Origin: Gordius sp. MW1
Taxonomy: Eukaryota > Nematomorpha > Gordioida > Gordea > Gordiidae
Reading direction: 5' to 3'
NCBI GenBank assembly: GCA_964036665.1
Contig: OZ038528.1
Location: 7,570,501 to 7,634,500, forward strand
DNA: 64,000 nucleotides
Position 1 is the stretch's first letter. Each line of letters opens with the position of its first letter. This document shows positions 33,080-44,395 of this stretch, piece after piece. Made by a program: the position numbers and the translations under genes. The notes under the pieces are model-generated. The model worked only from the letters and a program-made list of their open reading frames with translations, was not told where the DNA came from and searched no databases.

Positions 33080-35915
33080 TTTCACTATTTGTATAATCAC
33101 TCAGAGTCATCATTGAATTAGTACTAATAACTACTAAAAAATGTAATAATATTACTACCTTGAATCACCTGAGACATTAGAGGGCAAACATTGTCTACTA
33201 CTATTCAGCCTAGAACGCAAACTTTCTATCCTACTAATATAAAACTCGGGCCTTCGGCCCTCGTGGGAAGGGGGAGAAGGGAAGGGGAGTAGGGGAAGGG
33301 AAGAGGGGAAGGGGGAACTCTTCTATACTCCGTATAAACGTAGCATATTTGCTATGCAATTTATGGGCGAGAAAGGTGGGAAGGGGCGAGAATGCCTATA
33401 GGGGGTATTAGATGCAAAATAATTAGTTAATTAGTTATAGGCCCTTGTAGGGGAGGACATAGGGTAATTATCAATGTTAACCAATTCAAAAACGAAAAAA
33501 AATTTCGATTTATTTGGCCAATGGTCATTTTTTTATTGGTCAGTAGCCAGCGGACGGTCAAAAATTCATATTATCTTTGGTATTAACATGAACAAATATT
33601 AATTTAATTTAAAAAAATTAAAAAAAAAATTTGTCCCCTCCCTGACTTGAACCCCACACCTCCAGTTCACAAGCCGGCGCTATAACCACTATACCATGGT
33701 GGCTTTAAAATAGTAGAAGTTATTATGTTATTTATATAGATAATGAAATAATAAAGTTGTGTTTTATGTTTAGAAAATCAATATATTTCGTCGGTCAGTA
33801 GCCAGCGGACGGTCAAAAAGTCATATTATCAATGGTATTAACAAAAACAAAATATTAATTTAATGTAAAAAAAAAAAATTAAAAAAAAAGTTTTTTTTTA
33901 GTTTTAAAAAAGGGCTAAATTCTTAAACTACCAGCCCGATTCGCTCGAAACTTTACCCGTAGGTGCCCAGGGCGGCCGGGGGTAAAATAACCTTTTCATA
34001 TTCCTAAAATACCTTTTCATTTTAAAAATATCGGACATTTCCCTGCCACACATGCGGTGTAATATCTATGACACATAGAAAAATTTTACTAATTATATAA
34101 ACTTACGCGCGCCATCTAATAAAGTACAATTCGTGTTTGAGTTTAATAGTAGATTCAATTTAATTAGAAATAACGGGCTATGATTATACCTTTGAAGGAG
34201 GTTTCGAATTTTGTGTTAGTTTCTATCGATATATTTTATCGTAAATTAGAATCTAATACCTATATTATTTTTTTAAATATTACTTTTTAGGTTTTCTATG
34301 AAATCACAATCTAATTAAATGAAATATATTAACTTAATAAAAAAATATATAAGCATTTATAAGGTTAAAAATATATATTACATAGTTGGCTGTCTGTTAG
34401 ACCATCTATAATAAATTTTTAGGTTATATATAAAATTTGGCCAATGGTCATTTTTTTTCATTGGTAAGCAGCCAGGACACGGTAAAAGTGGATATAAATT
34501 CATAAGTCAAAAAAAACGAAAAAAAAAATTTTCGAATCACATTTTGGCCAATGGTCATTTTTTCCATTGGTCAGCAGCCAGGACACGGTAAAAGTGGATA
34601 TAAACTTATGATAGTCAAAAAAAAAACTAAAAAAAATTTTCGAATCACATTTTGGCCAATGGTCATTTTTTTCCATTGGTCAGCAGCCAGGACACGGTAA
34701 AAGTGGATATAAATTCATAATAGTCAAAAAAAACTAAAAAAAAATTTTCGAATTACATTTTGGCCAATGGTCATTTTTTTCCATTGGTCAGCAGCCAGGA
34801 CACGGTAAAAGTGGATATAAATTCATAATAGTCAAAAAAAAACGAGAAAAAAAAATTTCGAATCACATTTTGGCCAATGGTAATTTTTTTCCATTGGTCA
34901 GCAGCCAACGGACGGCCAAAAAGTCATAATAGCAATGGTAGTAACAGGAACAATCATAATAGTCAAAAAAAAACGAAAAAATAAACTCGGATTCACATTT
35001 TGGCCAATGGTCATTTTTTCATTGGTCAGCAGCCAGCGGACGGCCAAAAAGTCTTATTATCAATGATAGTAACAAGAACAATCATAAGAGTCAAAAAAAA
35101 CTCCGGGATTCTAACCCCAAAACTAGTTAAATTGCATAGCAATTACCAAAATTTAAATATAGATATACTTATGCATTAATTTAACGTAGCAATTAAAACC
35201 CGACCCCGCCCGAAAGCGAGGGAGATAGAGATGAGGGGTGGGGCACCTCTTGATAGAGATGAGGGGTGGGGCACCTCTTTCTCATGCATTAATTTAAAAA
35301 AGCGATAACCTAATATACCCAATGCAAATAGATAGGGAGGTAACGGACAACGGACGGACGGACGGACGGACACCAAAAAACGAGCCCATAAATTGCATAG
35401 CAATTAAAAAAATAAGAGACATATATATTACAGATATTACCTGGGATAAATTGTTTGGAGTGGGAGGCAAATTTAGCACCTCTTCACTTGAGTTTGTACT
35501 TGTAACCCCTATAAAAAATCATAAAAAAGCACTATAAATTACTTTGACTATACGTAGGATCACATGACATTATAGAATTTGTGGCAGTAACTACTTTATG
35601 GTTATAAATTTTATAATGGCACTTTAAATTACTTTCACTATTAACATTTGTGGACACATCCATCATAAAATTAGTACCATCAACTCCATTATCAGAAAGA
35701 TACATATTAGGTCTTGGGCCTGCTATATATATAAACACTTATGCAAAAAATTTACTTATATGTGGAATGTTTAGATGCTCCTTTGAATACATGTTTCCCT
35801 CAAGAATTGCTCTGCCTGAGCAACGATAATTGCGGCATTTCAAGTATATTTGACCATATTTCCCTTCCTTATATTTGGTGTAGTAGTAATCGGCATGAAA
35901 ATATATAGGCTTCAT
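32703..35915 (-). CDS. FLYWCH-finger gene candidate with tandemly amplified exon-intron units
   Basis: Proposed minus-strand exons: E1 35,915-35,756 (FLYWCH-type finger: LKCRNYRCSGRA with C-x5-C, then H-x3-PH); E2 35,722-35,633; E3 35,593-35,543; E4 35,508-35,441; E5 near 33,230-33,169; E6 33,133-33,080; then four near-identical 60-nt exons at 33,047-32,988, 32,952-32,893, 32,857-32,798 and 32,762-32,703. Introns after E1, E2 and E3 are 33, 39 and 34 nt; those between the 60-nt exons are 35 nt. Most junctions are phase 1, so units can be gained or lost without shifting the frame. E2, E3, E4 and E6 share (V)TxTNS or STNVNSE with the 20-residue repeat, so all look like copies of one module. The E4-E5 intron holds a 2.2-kb element, the E4/E5 phases do not match, and the donor after E6 is altered, so it may be partly decayed. 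FLYWCH fingers bind DNA and occur in host regulators and MULE transposons; which applies is unknown. Confidence 0.5.
33244..35407 (-). mobile_element. Tandem-repeat Helitron/Helentron-like element, copy B
   Basis: The same start (ACTCGGGCCTTCGGCCCTCG), the CCAAT-hairpin array (34,430-35,085, six units, 108-bp type first) and the same end (GAGCCCATAAATTGC, ATAGCAATTAA) as copy A. It lies in the intron between E4 and E5 of the FLYWCH gene; without it that intron would be about 44 nt. Positions 33,900-34,430 are an extra AT-rich insert absent from copy A. Confidence 0.75.
33632..33703 (-). other. tRNA-derived sequence with A- and B-box
   Basis: On the minus strand GCCACCATGGTATAGTGGTT (A-box TGGTATAGTGG) is followed by CCGG-CTTGTGAA-CTGG, an anticodon-like arm showing GTG, and a B-box GGTTCAAGTCA. 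The acceptor and T stems do not pair well, so this is a tRNA pseudogene or SINE head inside the repeat element, not a working tRNA. Confidence 0.5.
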
Positions 35916-36059
35916 TCTTTGCGTCAACGTATACACGCAGATTTAAATTGACAAATTTGAAATTGTGAGAAATGGTGAAGGTTTGGTGGCAATTGGTGAA
36001 GTTATTATTTTGAAACTTTACCTTTTTAATTGAAACGGCGCTAGGCATATAAGCTTTGC

Positions 36060-36398
36060 CCAGTGTAACCTTTAGGTGACGTTCAGCTTTAAGGCAAATT
36101 TTAAAGTCTTTAAATTACTCATAAATTTTAAATTACTATCAAAATGTTGCAAAAATTATAGAGATTTTAAATATGTAAATTAAGTTGCAAAAACTTATTG
36201 TTGAGTGTACATATATATATTGAATATAAGAAGGTAGGTCGGAATTGCGATTTTTACGATTTTTGAACGAGTATAATTCAAGAACCAATGAAGAAGAAGT
36301 AATAAAATTGTATCAGATAATTTATCCCAATACAATTTTTTAAATTTAATTTAAAAAATGTTTTTATCTTCAGAAGTGTCACCTAAAGGTTACACTGG
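36060..36398. mobile_element. MITE, CCAGTGTAACC family, copy 1
   Basis: Perfect 21-bp inverted ends CCAGTGTAACCTTTAGGTGA(C) / (G)TCACCTAAAGGTTACACTGG. The interior is related to 60,680-61,027. Upstream bases (ATAAGCTTTGC) and downstream CGGGTT are also shared with that copy, so the true repeat may be longer. Confidence 0.7.
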
Positions 36399-36854
36399 TA
36401 CCTGTCGGGTTTTAAACGGGTTATTATTTCTTGCAACAAGCGACTCGCCATTCACCTTTCACTAGCAGCACTTGTAGCTGCTAAATCATTTATAATTCTA
36501 ACTTTATATAAAGTTAATTTTATATAACTAAAATTGGTGAAGGGGACATGGAACTTAAGAAAAATTCTATTTACGATCTCTTGACTTTTTATAACTATAG
36601 AAATAGATGGCGGACCTTTTACTCAAAAATTGAAAATGGTACCAAGTTTCCGAAGAGTTCACCACTTAACATCATGTTTATTTTTTGTAAACAATGTTTA
36701 TAAATAAATTTTTTAAATAATGCTATTATATATAATTTTAATTGATATCGAAATGTATAATTAATTAACATCTTTCGTTCATTTATAATTAAAATACTTT
36801 ATTTAAAGTTATATAAAAAAGGATCACATGGGTAAAATACATTGATAAATAAAA
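36399..36854. other. Intergenic repeat-like sequence
   Basis: No gene. Positions 36,540-36,680 (GATCTCTTGACT, ATGGCGGAC, ACCAAGTTT in order) recur, diverged, at about 60,275-60,390. Confidence 0.4.
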
Positions 36855-38096
36855 ACTCGGGCCTTCGGCCCTCGTGGGAAGGGGAGGAAGGGAAGGGGGG
36901 AAGGGAAGGGGGACCGAAACTCATCTATACCCCGTATAAAAGTAGCATATTTGCTATGCAATTTATGGGCGAGAATAGGGGGTATTAAATGCAAAATGAT
37001 TAGCTAATTATTTATACAAATTTTCCATCACTTTGGCCAGTGATGATCTTTTCTAATGGTTAGCAGACTTAAATAACTAGCCTATAATTATAATCAAGAA
37101 AAAATCGATTTTAATTTCACTTTGGCCAATGGTAATTTTTTTCATTGGTCAGTAGCCAGCGTACGGCCAAAAAGTCATATTATCAATGTTATCAACAAGA
37201 ACAATATATTAATTAAATAATAAAAAATAAAAAAATTTGCCCTCACCGGGGTTCGAACCCACATCAGTAGAAGCATAGGCTTTTGTAGGGCACAGGGACC
37301 CATACCAGTAGAGGCATAAGCCCTCGTAGGGAAGGGCATAGGGTAATTATCAATGTTAACCTAATATACCAATTCAAGAACGAAAAAAAAAAATTTGAAA
37401 TCACACTTTGGCCAATGGTCAATTTTTTCCATTGCTCAGCAGCAAGCGGACGGCCAAAAAGCCATATTATCAATGGTATTAACAAAAACAATATATTAAT
37501 TTGAAAAAAAAACGAAAAAAAAATTACGATTTATACTTTTGCCAATGGTCATTTTTTTCATTGGTCAGTAGCCAGCGGACGGCCAAAAAGTCATATTATC
37601 AATGGTATTAACAAGAACAATATATTAATTTAAATTAAAAAAAATAAAAATTTTGCCCTCTCCGGGATTCAAACCAGCATATAAGAATTTGCCCTTGCCG
37701 GGATTCGAACTCACATCAGTAAAGGCATAGGCTTTTGTAGGAGGGGGGGGGGGCACAGGACCCATATCAGTAGAGGCATAGGCCCTTTTAGGGGAGGGCA
37801 TAGGGTAATTATCAATGTTAACCTAATATACCAATTCAAAAACGAAAAAAAAAATTCGATTTATACTTTGGCCAATGGTCATTTTTTTCATTGGTCAGTA
37901 GCCAGCGGACGGCCAAAAAGTTATATTGTCAATGGTATTAACAAGAACAAAATATTAATTTAATTTAAAAAAATAAATAAAAAATTTGTCCTCTCCGGGG
38001 ATTGAACCAGCAAGTCAGAAGAAAGACGGTATAAGAACGTTGGAGGACGGACGGACGGACAACAAAAAGCGAGCCCATAAATTGCATTTCAATTAA
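36855..38096 (-). mobile_element. Tandem-repeat Helitron/Helentron-like element, copy C
   Basis: Same hairpin start and GGACGG...GAGCCCATAAATTGC end as copies A and B. It carries four degenerate CCAAT-hairpin units separated by tRNA-like T-arm blocks (GGGGTTCGAACCC at 37,247; variants at 37,665-37,710). No coding capacity. Confidence 0.7.
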
Positions 38097-38185
38097 AAAT
38101 ATTTAGATCAGCACACCGCATTTTTGGGACAAGAGGAACCTTTGTATACGACATCATCCGGACCCTTATATATACTTTAAGCTGC

Positions 38186-38310
38186 AACGGGCCTGTTTAG
38201 GTCAGTTTTACAAGCCCGGGCCCGGTTCGGCCCCGTCAACATTTTATACTATAGGCCCGGGCCCGACCAGCTAATTTGATTCAAAGGAGCCCGGCCCGGG
38301 TCCGTACAAA
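38186..38310. repeat. hAT-like GGCCCGGGCC scrap
   Basis: CAAGCCCGGGCCCGG and GGCCCGGGCCCG motifs mark a terminus of a CGGGCC-type hAT with the outer end eroded. Confidence 0.4.
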
Positions 38311-38479
38311 TTTTTTAGATTTTAATTTTACCGAAAGAATAAACAACTTATAAGTGTTAAAAAAGTTAATTATGTAAAAATAATTATCAATAATTTCTGG
38401 TCAGACGAGTTCTTCTATCTTTTATATGGGGACCTACGGGAAAAAATTTTTTTTCCACTAGTGACACTGAAGTTTGAAT

Positions 38480-39278
38480 TAGAGACCTGCACGGGTGACC
38501 TGAAATCCCACCGGGTAGTGTTTGAGTTACAAAATTAAAAATACTTTCGGGTTGAGTTGAAAATTTTTAAATACATCTGCATCCGGTCGGGTTGGATTTA
38601 AAGTGTCGGGTCAGAGGATATGAAACTTACATTGCAAAATAATAGGGACACATCCTTTAAATTAATGCTATTATGTATAATATTCTAAATATAGAAATGT
38701 ATAATTAAAGATCATTCATTCAGTTAATTAATTTCATTCTGTTTATTTAAAACTGATTGTTTTTATTTGGATGCAAATCTAATCTGTACTCGTGAAAGGT
38801 AAAATATATCAGCAAAACAATATTTTTAAATTGTATTTATATAGTGTGAACTGTGAAGTGGTGGTTCATTATTAAATTAAATTACATAAATATGTATTCG
38901 TAAATCAAATCAGAATAAAAGTTGATTTTAATTCATGAAATGTTACATTTGCATAACTATATATTTCAAATTAATAGCGGCCCGATATTGTAGATGGTAT
39001 CATATCTGTACATCACTTATATAAATCATTCAAATAAATTTAGTAATCAAAATCTAAGGTATCATTAGTTGCATAAATCGTACTTTAATTTGTCGATTAA
39101 ATTTTACACACCGATATTTTTCCTACTCTCGCGTCGGATATCAAAATTTGAAACGCGCTCGGGAGGGATTCGGCTAAAAAAATTAAACGCTTTCGGGTTG
39201 GGTGCGGGTTGAAAATTAAAAAAAAAATTTGGGTCAGGTTGGCTTCGGGTTTAAAAAAAATGACTTTGTAGTTCTCTA
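38480..39278. mobile_element. hAT element, GGGTCG family, copy 2, 799 bp
   Basis: Ends TAGAGACCTGCACGGG and TTTGTAGTTCTCTA. The interior is collinear with the flanks of the nested insertions in 9,263-13,023, so it preserves the empty sites for the TTAC element and the small MITE. Flanking 8-mers GTTTGAAT/GTTGTGAT match at 5 of 8. No transposase. Confidence 0.75.
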
Positions 39279-39530
39279 GTTGTGATACATAATTCCACCA
39301 AATAGATTAAACCCTTATTTAAAGTTAAAATGCTATGAATAATGTTACTTGGCTTCTTTGCTTTTCCACCATTTTAAATTTTAGTATTGATAAAAAAGCA
39401 GTGATATTTTATAAAGAAAACTTGAATAAAGTATGATTATGAGATTTGTTTTTAAATTTTTTAGTGACTATATATTTATAATCTTACATAACATCCAATT
39501 ATTTCACTCTTCTATTGCCAGAGGGTATAA

Positions 39531-39655
39531 ATGGGGAGTCAAGGCTGGACATCTGCCCCACTCCAAATCTAAAAAGATCTAAAAAAAATTTTGCCCAACC
39601 TAAACCATTACTTGCCCCCTCTAATTTGAATCCTGGCTACGCCCATGGGATTATT
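39531..39655. repeat. Fragment of the GGGCGTAGCCAGG MITE family
   Basis: The right end CCTGGCTACGCCCATGGG and the C-rich interior match 45,646-45,814. The left end is degraded. Confidence 0.5.
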
Positions 39656-39874
39656 TGACTTAAAATGCGCGTTGAGATATTGATGAATGATTAAATTTAG
39701 ATGGAAATATACTATTTAACTTTCCTTGATAATTTAATAAACATCGAATAATACCTTAAAACATTATTAAGTAATTTGTTTATACTAAATCTAATTGATT
39801 TTGTAACGGGCTTTTAACGGTCCTTACGTATATCTAGGCCGGCCGCCCCCAGCCCGTTAGGTTATATCAAGGCC

Positions 39875-40330
39875 TAGTGCTTCGATCTCTCTCCGTCTCG
39901 AAGCAAAATCTCGTCTCGTTTCTGTCCAAAAAATCTAGGTCTCGTTTCGACGAGAATTCTCGACTTGTCTCGACATTTTAAAAAATTGTTATACTAATTA
40001 AAAATTTCTTTTGATTTATCAAAATTATTAAAAAGTGATAAATTGTGAAAAATCCAAAGTGAAATATTTTATTTTATGAAAAAACTTTAATACACAAACT
40101 TGATAAAAATTTAATGCGACATGTCATTGACGATATTATCATATTCTGTATGTCAGATATAAATACACTTAGAAATTTATATGTTTACCTTTATTTGACT
40201 TGGTTACAAATTTGGGCTAAATGAGACCCTTTATTAACACTGGCTGAAGCTTATAGCTCAAAGTAGATCCTTTTTAAACTAATTTAAGGTATTAAATAAA
40301 AATACTAAGAAACGTTTGCGAGAAGATAAG
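39875..40330 (-). mobile_element. CGAGACGAG-family hAT, right-end part, reversed
   Basis: Starts TAGTGCTTCGATCTCTCTCC with TCTCGTCTCG arrays to 39,965. 39,980-40,330 is the reverse of the interior near 15,900-16,180. Positions 43,680-43,990 look like more of this same reversed copy beyond later insertions. Its other end is missing. Confidence 0.55.
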
Positions 40331-40866
40331 TAAGTAAGTTAGTGATAAGGAAGTGTTAAATAATTGCGAGCTAATCGAAATAATACATTAAGTCAATTAA
40401 CATTTAGTGGTGAATTTAATGTAGTATACCGCGAGCTATATGTGATAATACAATTAAGTCAATTAACGTCGCGAAGTTTAATAACAATAATATTATTTAT
40501 AAAATTAATAAATAATTGCACGTTAAAACGTTGTAAAGACATAAAAGTAACATATTATTGGGATAATATGTAAAGGTTCTACATGTATATTGTTTTAACA
40601 AAAATCATAATAATCAAAAAGTAATTACTATGATATTATAGTTTATAGTCCCAATATATTCTAAAAAATTTATTTTCCTTTTAACATTGCCATTAAATAT
40701 TTTTTAGTAGTATATGTTGGCGTATTTATATTGCACAATGCCACATTTTTTAGAAATTATAATATTCGAATACGCCTTCTAAGGCCACTTTATAATGTAA
40801 AAAGATTTTACAAAACAATGTTATATTATAATATAATGTGTTTTTATTTGAGAGGTGTATTATGAG

Positions 40867-42002
40867 TAGTGATGTTATGCGGCGCGCCATTTTACACCCA
40901 CGCCTTTATAGAAAGAAAGAGACTAAGAAGCCACACCCTTATAAAGGTCCCTCGTAAGACGCGCTTGCCTAGTGTAAGGTCCCTTTTTTATTACTAATCC
41001 CCTCCCCCATGGTCCTAAATTGTAGAAAATAGAACCGCCACATGTGCCATTACATTAGTCACATTACATCACATTGATGACACAAATAAGGCATGAGGGT
41101 TGTACTATTTACTTTTTTTTAACATAAAATAGCAACACTGGTGGATAAATCAGTGGCGTAAATGAGGGGGAGGGGGACGGAAAATTCCTGAAAAGTTTTT
41201 GATTAATAACTAAATTAAATGGGTTAAAATATTATAGTTTAGTTACATCAAATACTTTAAAAAACTTATAAAAACCTAGAAACAATAGAAGGATTTTTTG
41301 AAGGAGGGAGTTATAAAATTTTCATGGTTAAATTTTTTTGTAACTATTTTTTGGATAAAAATGATTTTTTTGAAATAAAATGTATGTTGTGCTTTTACTT
41401 GTTACAGATAAAAATTAGTCGAAAGATAAAAAATAATTTATAATTTGTGTAAAAATTACAAGGGCTTAAGAACATTATATTTTTGGAGAGGCATAACAAA
41501 AACACCAAGTTTAGATACAATTTATTTGATATTTAAACCCTCCCTTCCGTTTACACCCCCCCCCCCCCCCCAAAAAAAAAAAAAAAATTAAACAATCCTG
41601 CGTACGCCCCTGACTTACTTGTTATAATAAAAGTAAAAGTTGAATGTCCTGTCCGGTACTTAGCAAAGTCTTTAATTTACTATTAGTTTACTTACACTTT
41701 ATAGATAGGATAGCTTAGATTAACAAATTTGACCACACTGCACGCACAACAGCATACATCGTGTTGATGATGATGACATTAACAACTAGCTAATAACACC
41801 CCCTTAGCATATATCTAAGGGTCCATCGGGTCTCTATGAAAAAAGAATAGACTAGCTAATGGTCGGTATTCAACACACCCACACTCAATGTATTCACCAG
41901 AAAAGGAGACTAACAGTGTGGGTGTGGCTCTTTTCCTTGGGACTACAATACCCCCACAGCACACCCTAGGGCGCGCTATCTAGCGCGCCCGTCACAACAC
42001 TA
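40867..42002. mobile_element. hAT element, GGCGCGCC-ended, 1,136 bp
   Basis: Ends TAGTGATGTTATGCGGCGCG and GCGCGCCCGTCACAACACTA are inverted repeats inside a perfect 8-bp duplication ATTATGAG (40,859-40,866; 42,003-42,010). No transposase. A G-run/C-run MITE lies at 41,151-41,612. Confidence 0.88.
41151..41612. mobile_element. Nested MITE, CAGTGGCGTA/TACGCCCCTG ends
   Basis: CAGTGGCGTAAATGAGGGGG at the left and a C-run then CGTACGCCCCTG at the right, typical of hAT MITEs with GGGG interiors. Flanking 8-mers do not match. Interior AT-rich, non-coding. Confidence 0.55.
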
Positions 42003-42451
42003 ATTATGAGCATAGACTAGATAGACTGCTCATGCCATACGTTGCATATGGTTAATTGTGTGTCAAATTTTCCTCCATTTTGAGGAGAGCAATTGGGGTT
42101 TTTTAACCATGTAATTTGCCCTATAACAGTCAATTTACCTTTCTCACTAGTTTTTCAGTTAAAACGAACGTAAATAAATTAATATTAAACAAAATAGCAA
42201 TTAAAATTGATGGCGCTATATTATTAAACAAACTTTAATTGCATTTTTTAATTTTTATGTATTTTTTAAATGATATTTATTAAAATGCTGTTTTTAATAT
42301 CTACCCCATTCAACATTTTTTATTTACCTTTTTAAGATTATTTAATTTGCGAAAATTACGAATTTCTATATGTTCACCACTTTACAATGTGCCTTTCAAG
42401 ATGGCGGAAAAAAGGGTACACATTTTGTGCGTTGATAAGCAGTCTATCTAG

Positions 42452-43655
42452 CAGAGGTCAGATTTGTTTAAATTTTTTTGCCCGAACCCGGCCCGGTTTG
42501 ATTTTATGATTAAATTGCCCGCCCGGCCCGCCCGAACCCTTCTCAGTGTCCGCCCGGCCAGGCCCGAAGCGCAAGAACTCCCCGAAATGCCCGCCCGGCC
42601 CGGCCCGAAGCGCAAGTAAAAGTATTACACTTTTTATTATTAAACATGTTAAAAAATAAAAAAATGCAGGATATCACACAAATGAACACTTTGAATTGAA
42701 ATACCACGAGACTTACTTGAAATTGAATGGATTAAATACTGTAAAGTAAATGTGAAAAAGAAAATAATAGCGAAGCGATTAAATTTTGAAAATGAATATG
42801 AAAACGTTTTTAAGAGAGTTGGATGTTTGTCTAGACTGCACGTGTACGCACATGCGCACATGCGTTCGTTAGTTAGCAATAAAAAAAGGAAAGGACGTAA
42901 AAGTAATAGTAAAGTAAATATTCAACAAATTTATTAAAAATGCGATACTCTCAACAAGGGTTAAATAAAGGGTACAGACAGAGATCAGAAGAATGCCCGG
43001 CCCTTAATAAAGCACACTAAAAAAATAGAATTTTAATTAGCATTTCGAATCAATCAAATTGTGTTGTGTTGAGCCCACGGTCATGGAGGGATAAAAATAT
43101 GCATCTTTCATATTATTACAAGTGTGGTTTGGTTAACACTTCAGAGGTTGGGTCAAAAATGTTAACACGGATGGTATTTGGGGTATTAATTACCCCAAAC
43201 TAATAGCTATAACTTAGATATTTTATAATTTAAACTTGTTAAAATTTGTTAATATATTAATTTGTCTATTTGATCAAGTGGTTTTAATTTTATGCCTATA
43301 ATTATAGAAAACGAATTTATTTTGCACAGCATTTTTAAACGGCTTGGGGTCATTACCATTATAACCCCACCCGACCTCTGAAGTGTTAAAGGTGAAGCTG
43401 TGTAAGGCAATTCAATCTAGCTAGAAATTTTCAAAAATAATCCATTTTATATAAAAAGTCACACCCTACCCTAGCCCTACAATAATTTATTTATGCCCGA
43501 ATCTTATCAAAGCGTGCCCGCCCGGGCCGCCCGAAAAGTAAAACGTGCCCGCCCGGGCCCGCCCGAAAGGTAAAATTAAAGACAGTTGACCGGCCCTGCC
43601 CGGCCCACGGGCTGGGCCGGGTCGGGCAGCGGGCCGGGCCGGGCAATCTGGTCTG
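42452..43655. mobile_element. hAT element, GCCCGGCCCG family, 1,204 bp
   Basis: Inverted ends CAGAGGTCAGATT / AATCTGGTCTG are flanked by a perfect duplication CTATCTAG (42,444-42,451; 43,656-43,663). GCCCGGCCCG arrays occupy 42,480-42,615 and 43,495-43,640. No transposase. A TTAA-flanked MITE is nested at 43,137-43,385. Confidence 0.9.
43137..43385. mobile_element. piggyBac-like MITE
   Basis: Inverted ends CACTTCAGAGGTTGGGT / ACCCGACCTCTGAAGTG lie directly between two TTAA tetramers (43,133-43,136; 43,386-43,389). 249 bp, non-coding. TTAA duplication supports the piggyBac assignment; the CAC start is less usual for it. Confidence 0.75.
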
Positions 43656-44254
43656 CTATCTAGTCTATGATTATGAGTTAAAGCATAAAAATCTCTCGAA
43701 AATTATATTGTATTCTATTACGGTGTGATCAAATACTCGAATAAACTTCAAAACACTAGGGTGCCTAAATATATCGAGCCACCTTAGATTAAGAAGGATA
43801 ATTATTCAAATTAATTAACTACCAGTTTAATATTGCCACATCAGGCAGCATGAGAAATTGCAAAATTGAAATATGCTTTACTTATATTTACTAGTCCATC
43901 CGATCTCATTTTAAGCCAAAATATTTTGTAATAGATAATAGCGCGATGGATATATATATGTGATAAATAGATTATTAATTTTCCACATAATTTAACGGCC
44001 ACCGGGCTGGGCCGTGCAGGTCTCTACAACTAATTACCCATCTTATGAATAATGGTCGTTTTTATAACCATATTATTTTTCTAAGGACACTATTTTTTTG
44101 CCAATGCTAATTAAGGGTTCCAGCTAGTTCATATATGTAAATGACCTGCTATTAAAGGTTTTCATATAAAAAATGGTTGTCATTTTGATTTTGTTTAATT
44201 TTTTTATTTATATAATGATTTAAATAAATTAGTGGAAAAACTGAAAAGAACATA

Positions 44255-44395
44255 AAGTCGAGACATGTCGAGATTTCTCGTCAGTACTGAACGAGACCAA
44301 GATTTTTAGGTTGAGACGAGACAAAATTGAGAATCACATAAGGGCACCCGAGATGTGATGAGATTTTTCAAGACCGAGACGAGATCGAACCACTA
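44255..44395 (+). mobile_element. CGAGACGAG-family hAT right terminus
   Basis: GTCGAGACATGTCGAGATTT to GACGAGATCGAACCACTA matches the right end of 13,571-16,370. The body upstream is only partly recognisable (44,100-44,250). Confidence 0.6.

Noticed and set aside
33632-33703. Functional tRNA gene
   Set aside because: A- and B-boxes are present, but acceptor and T stems do not pair, and it is embedded in a repeat element.
39875-44395. One complete CGAGACGAG hAT spanning both ends
   Set aside because: Both ends are right-type termini and the flanking 8-mers (TCAAGGCC, AATAAAAT) do not match.
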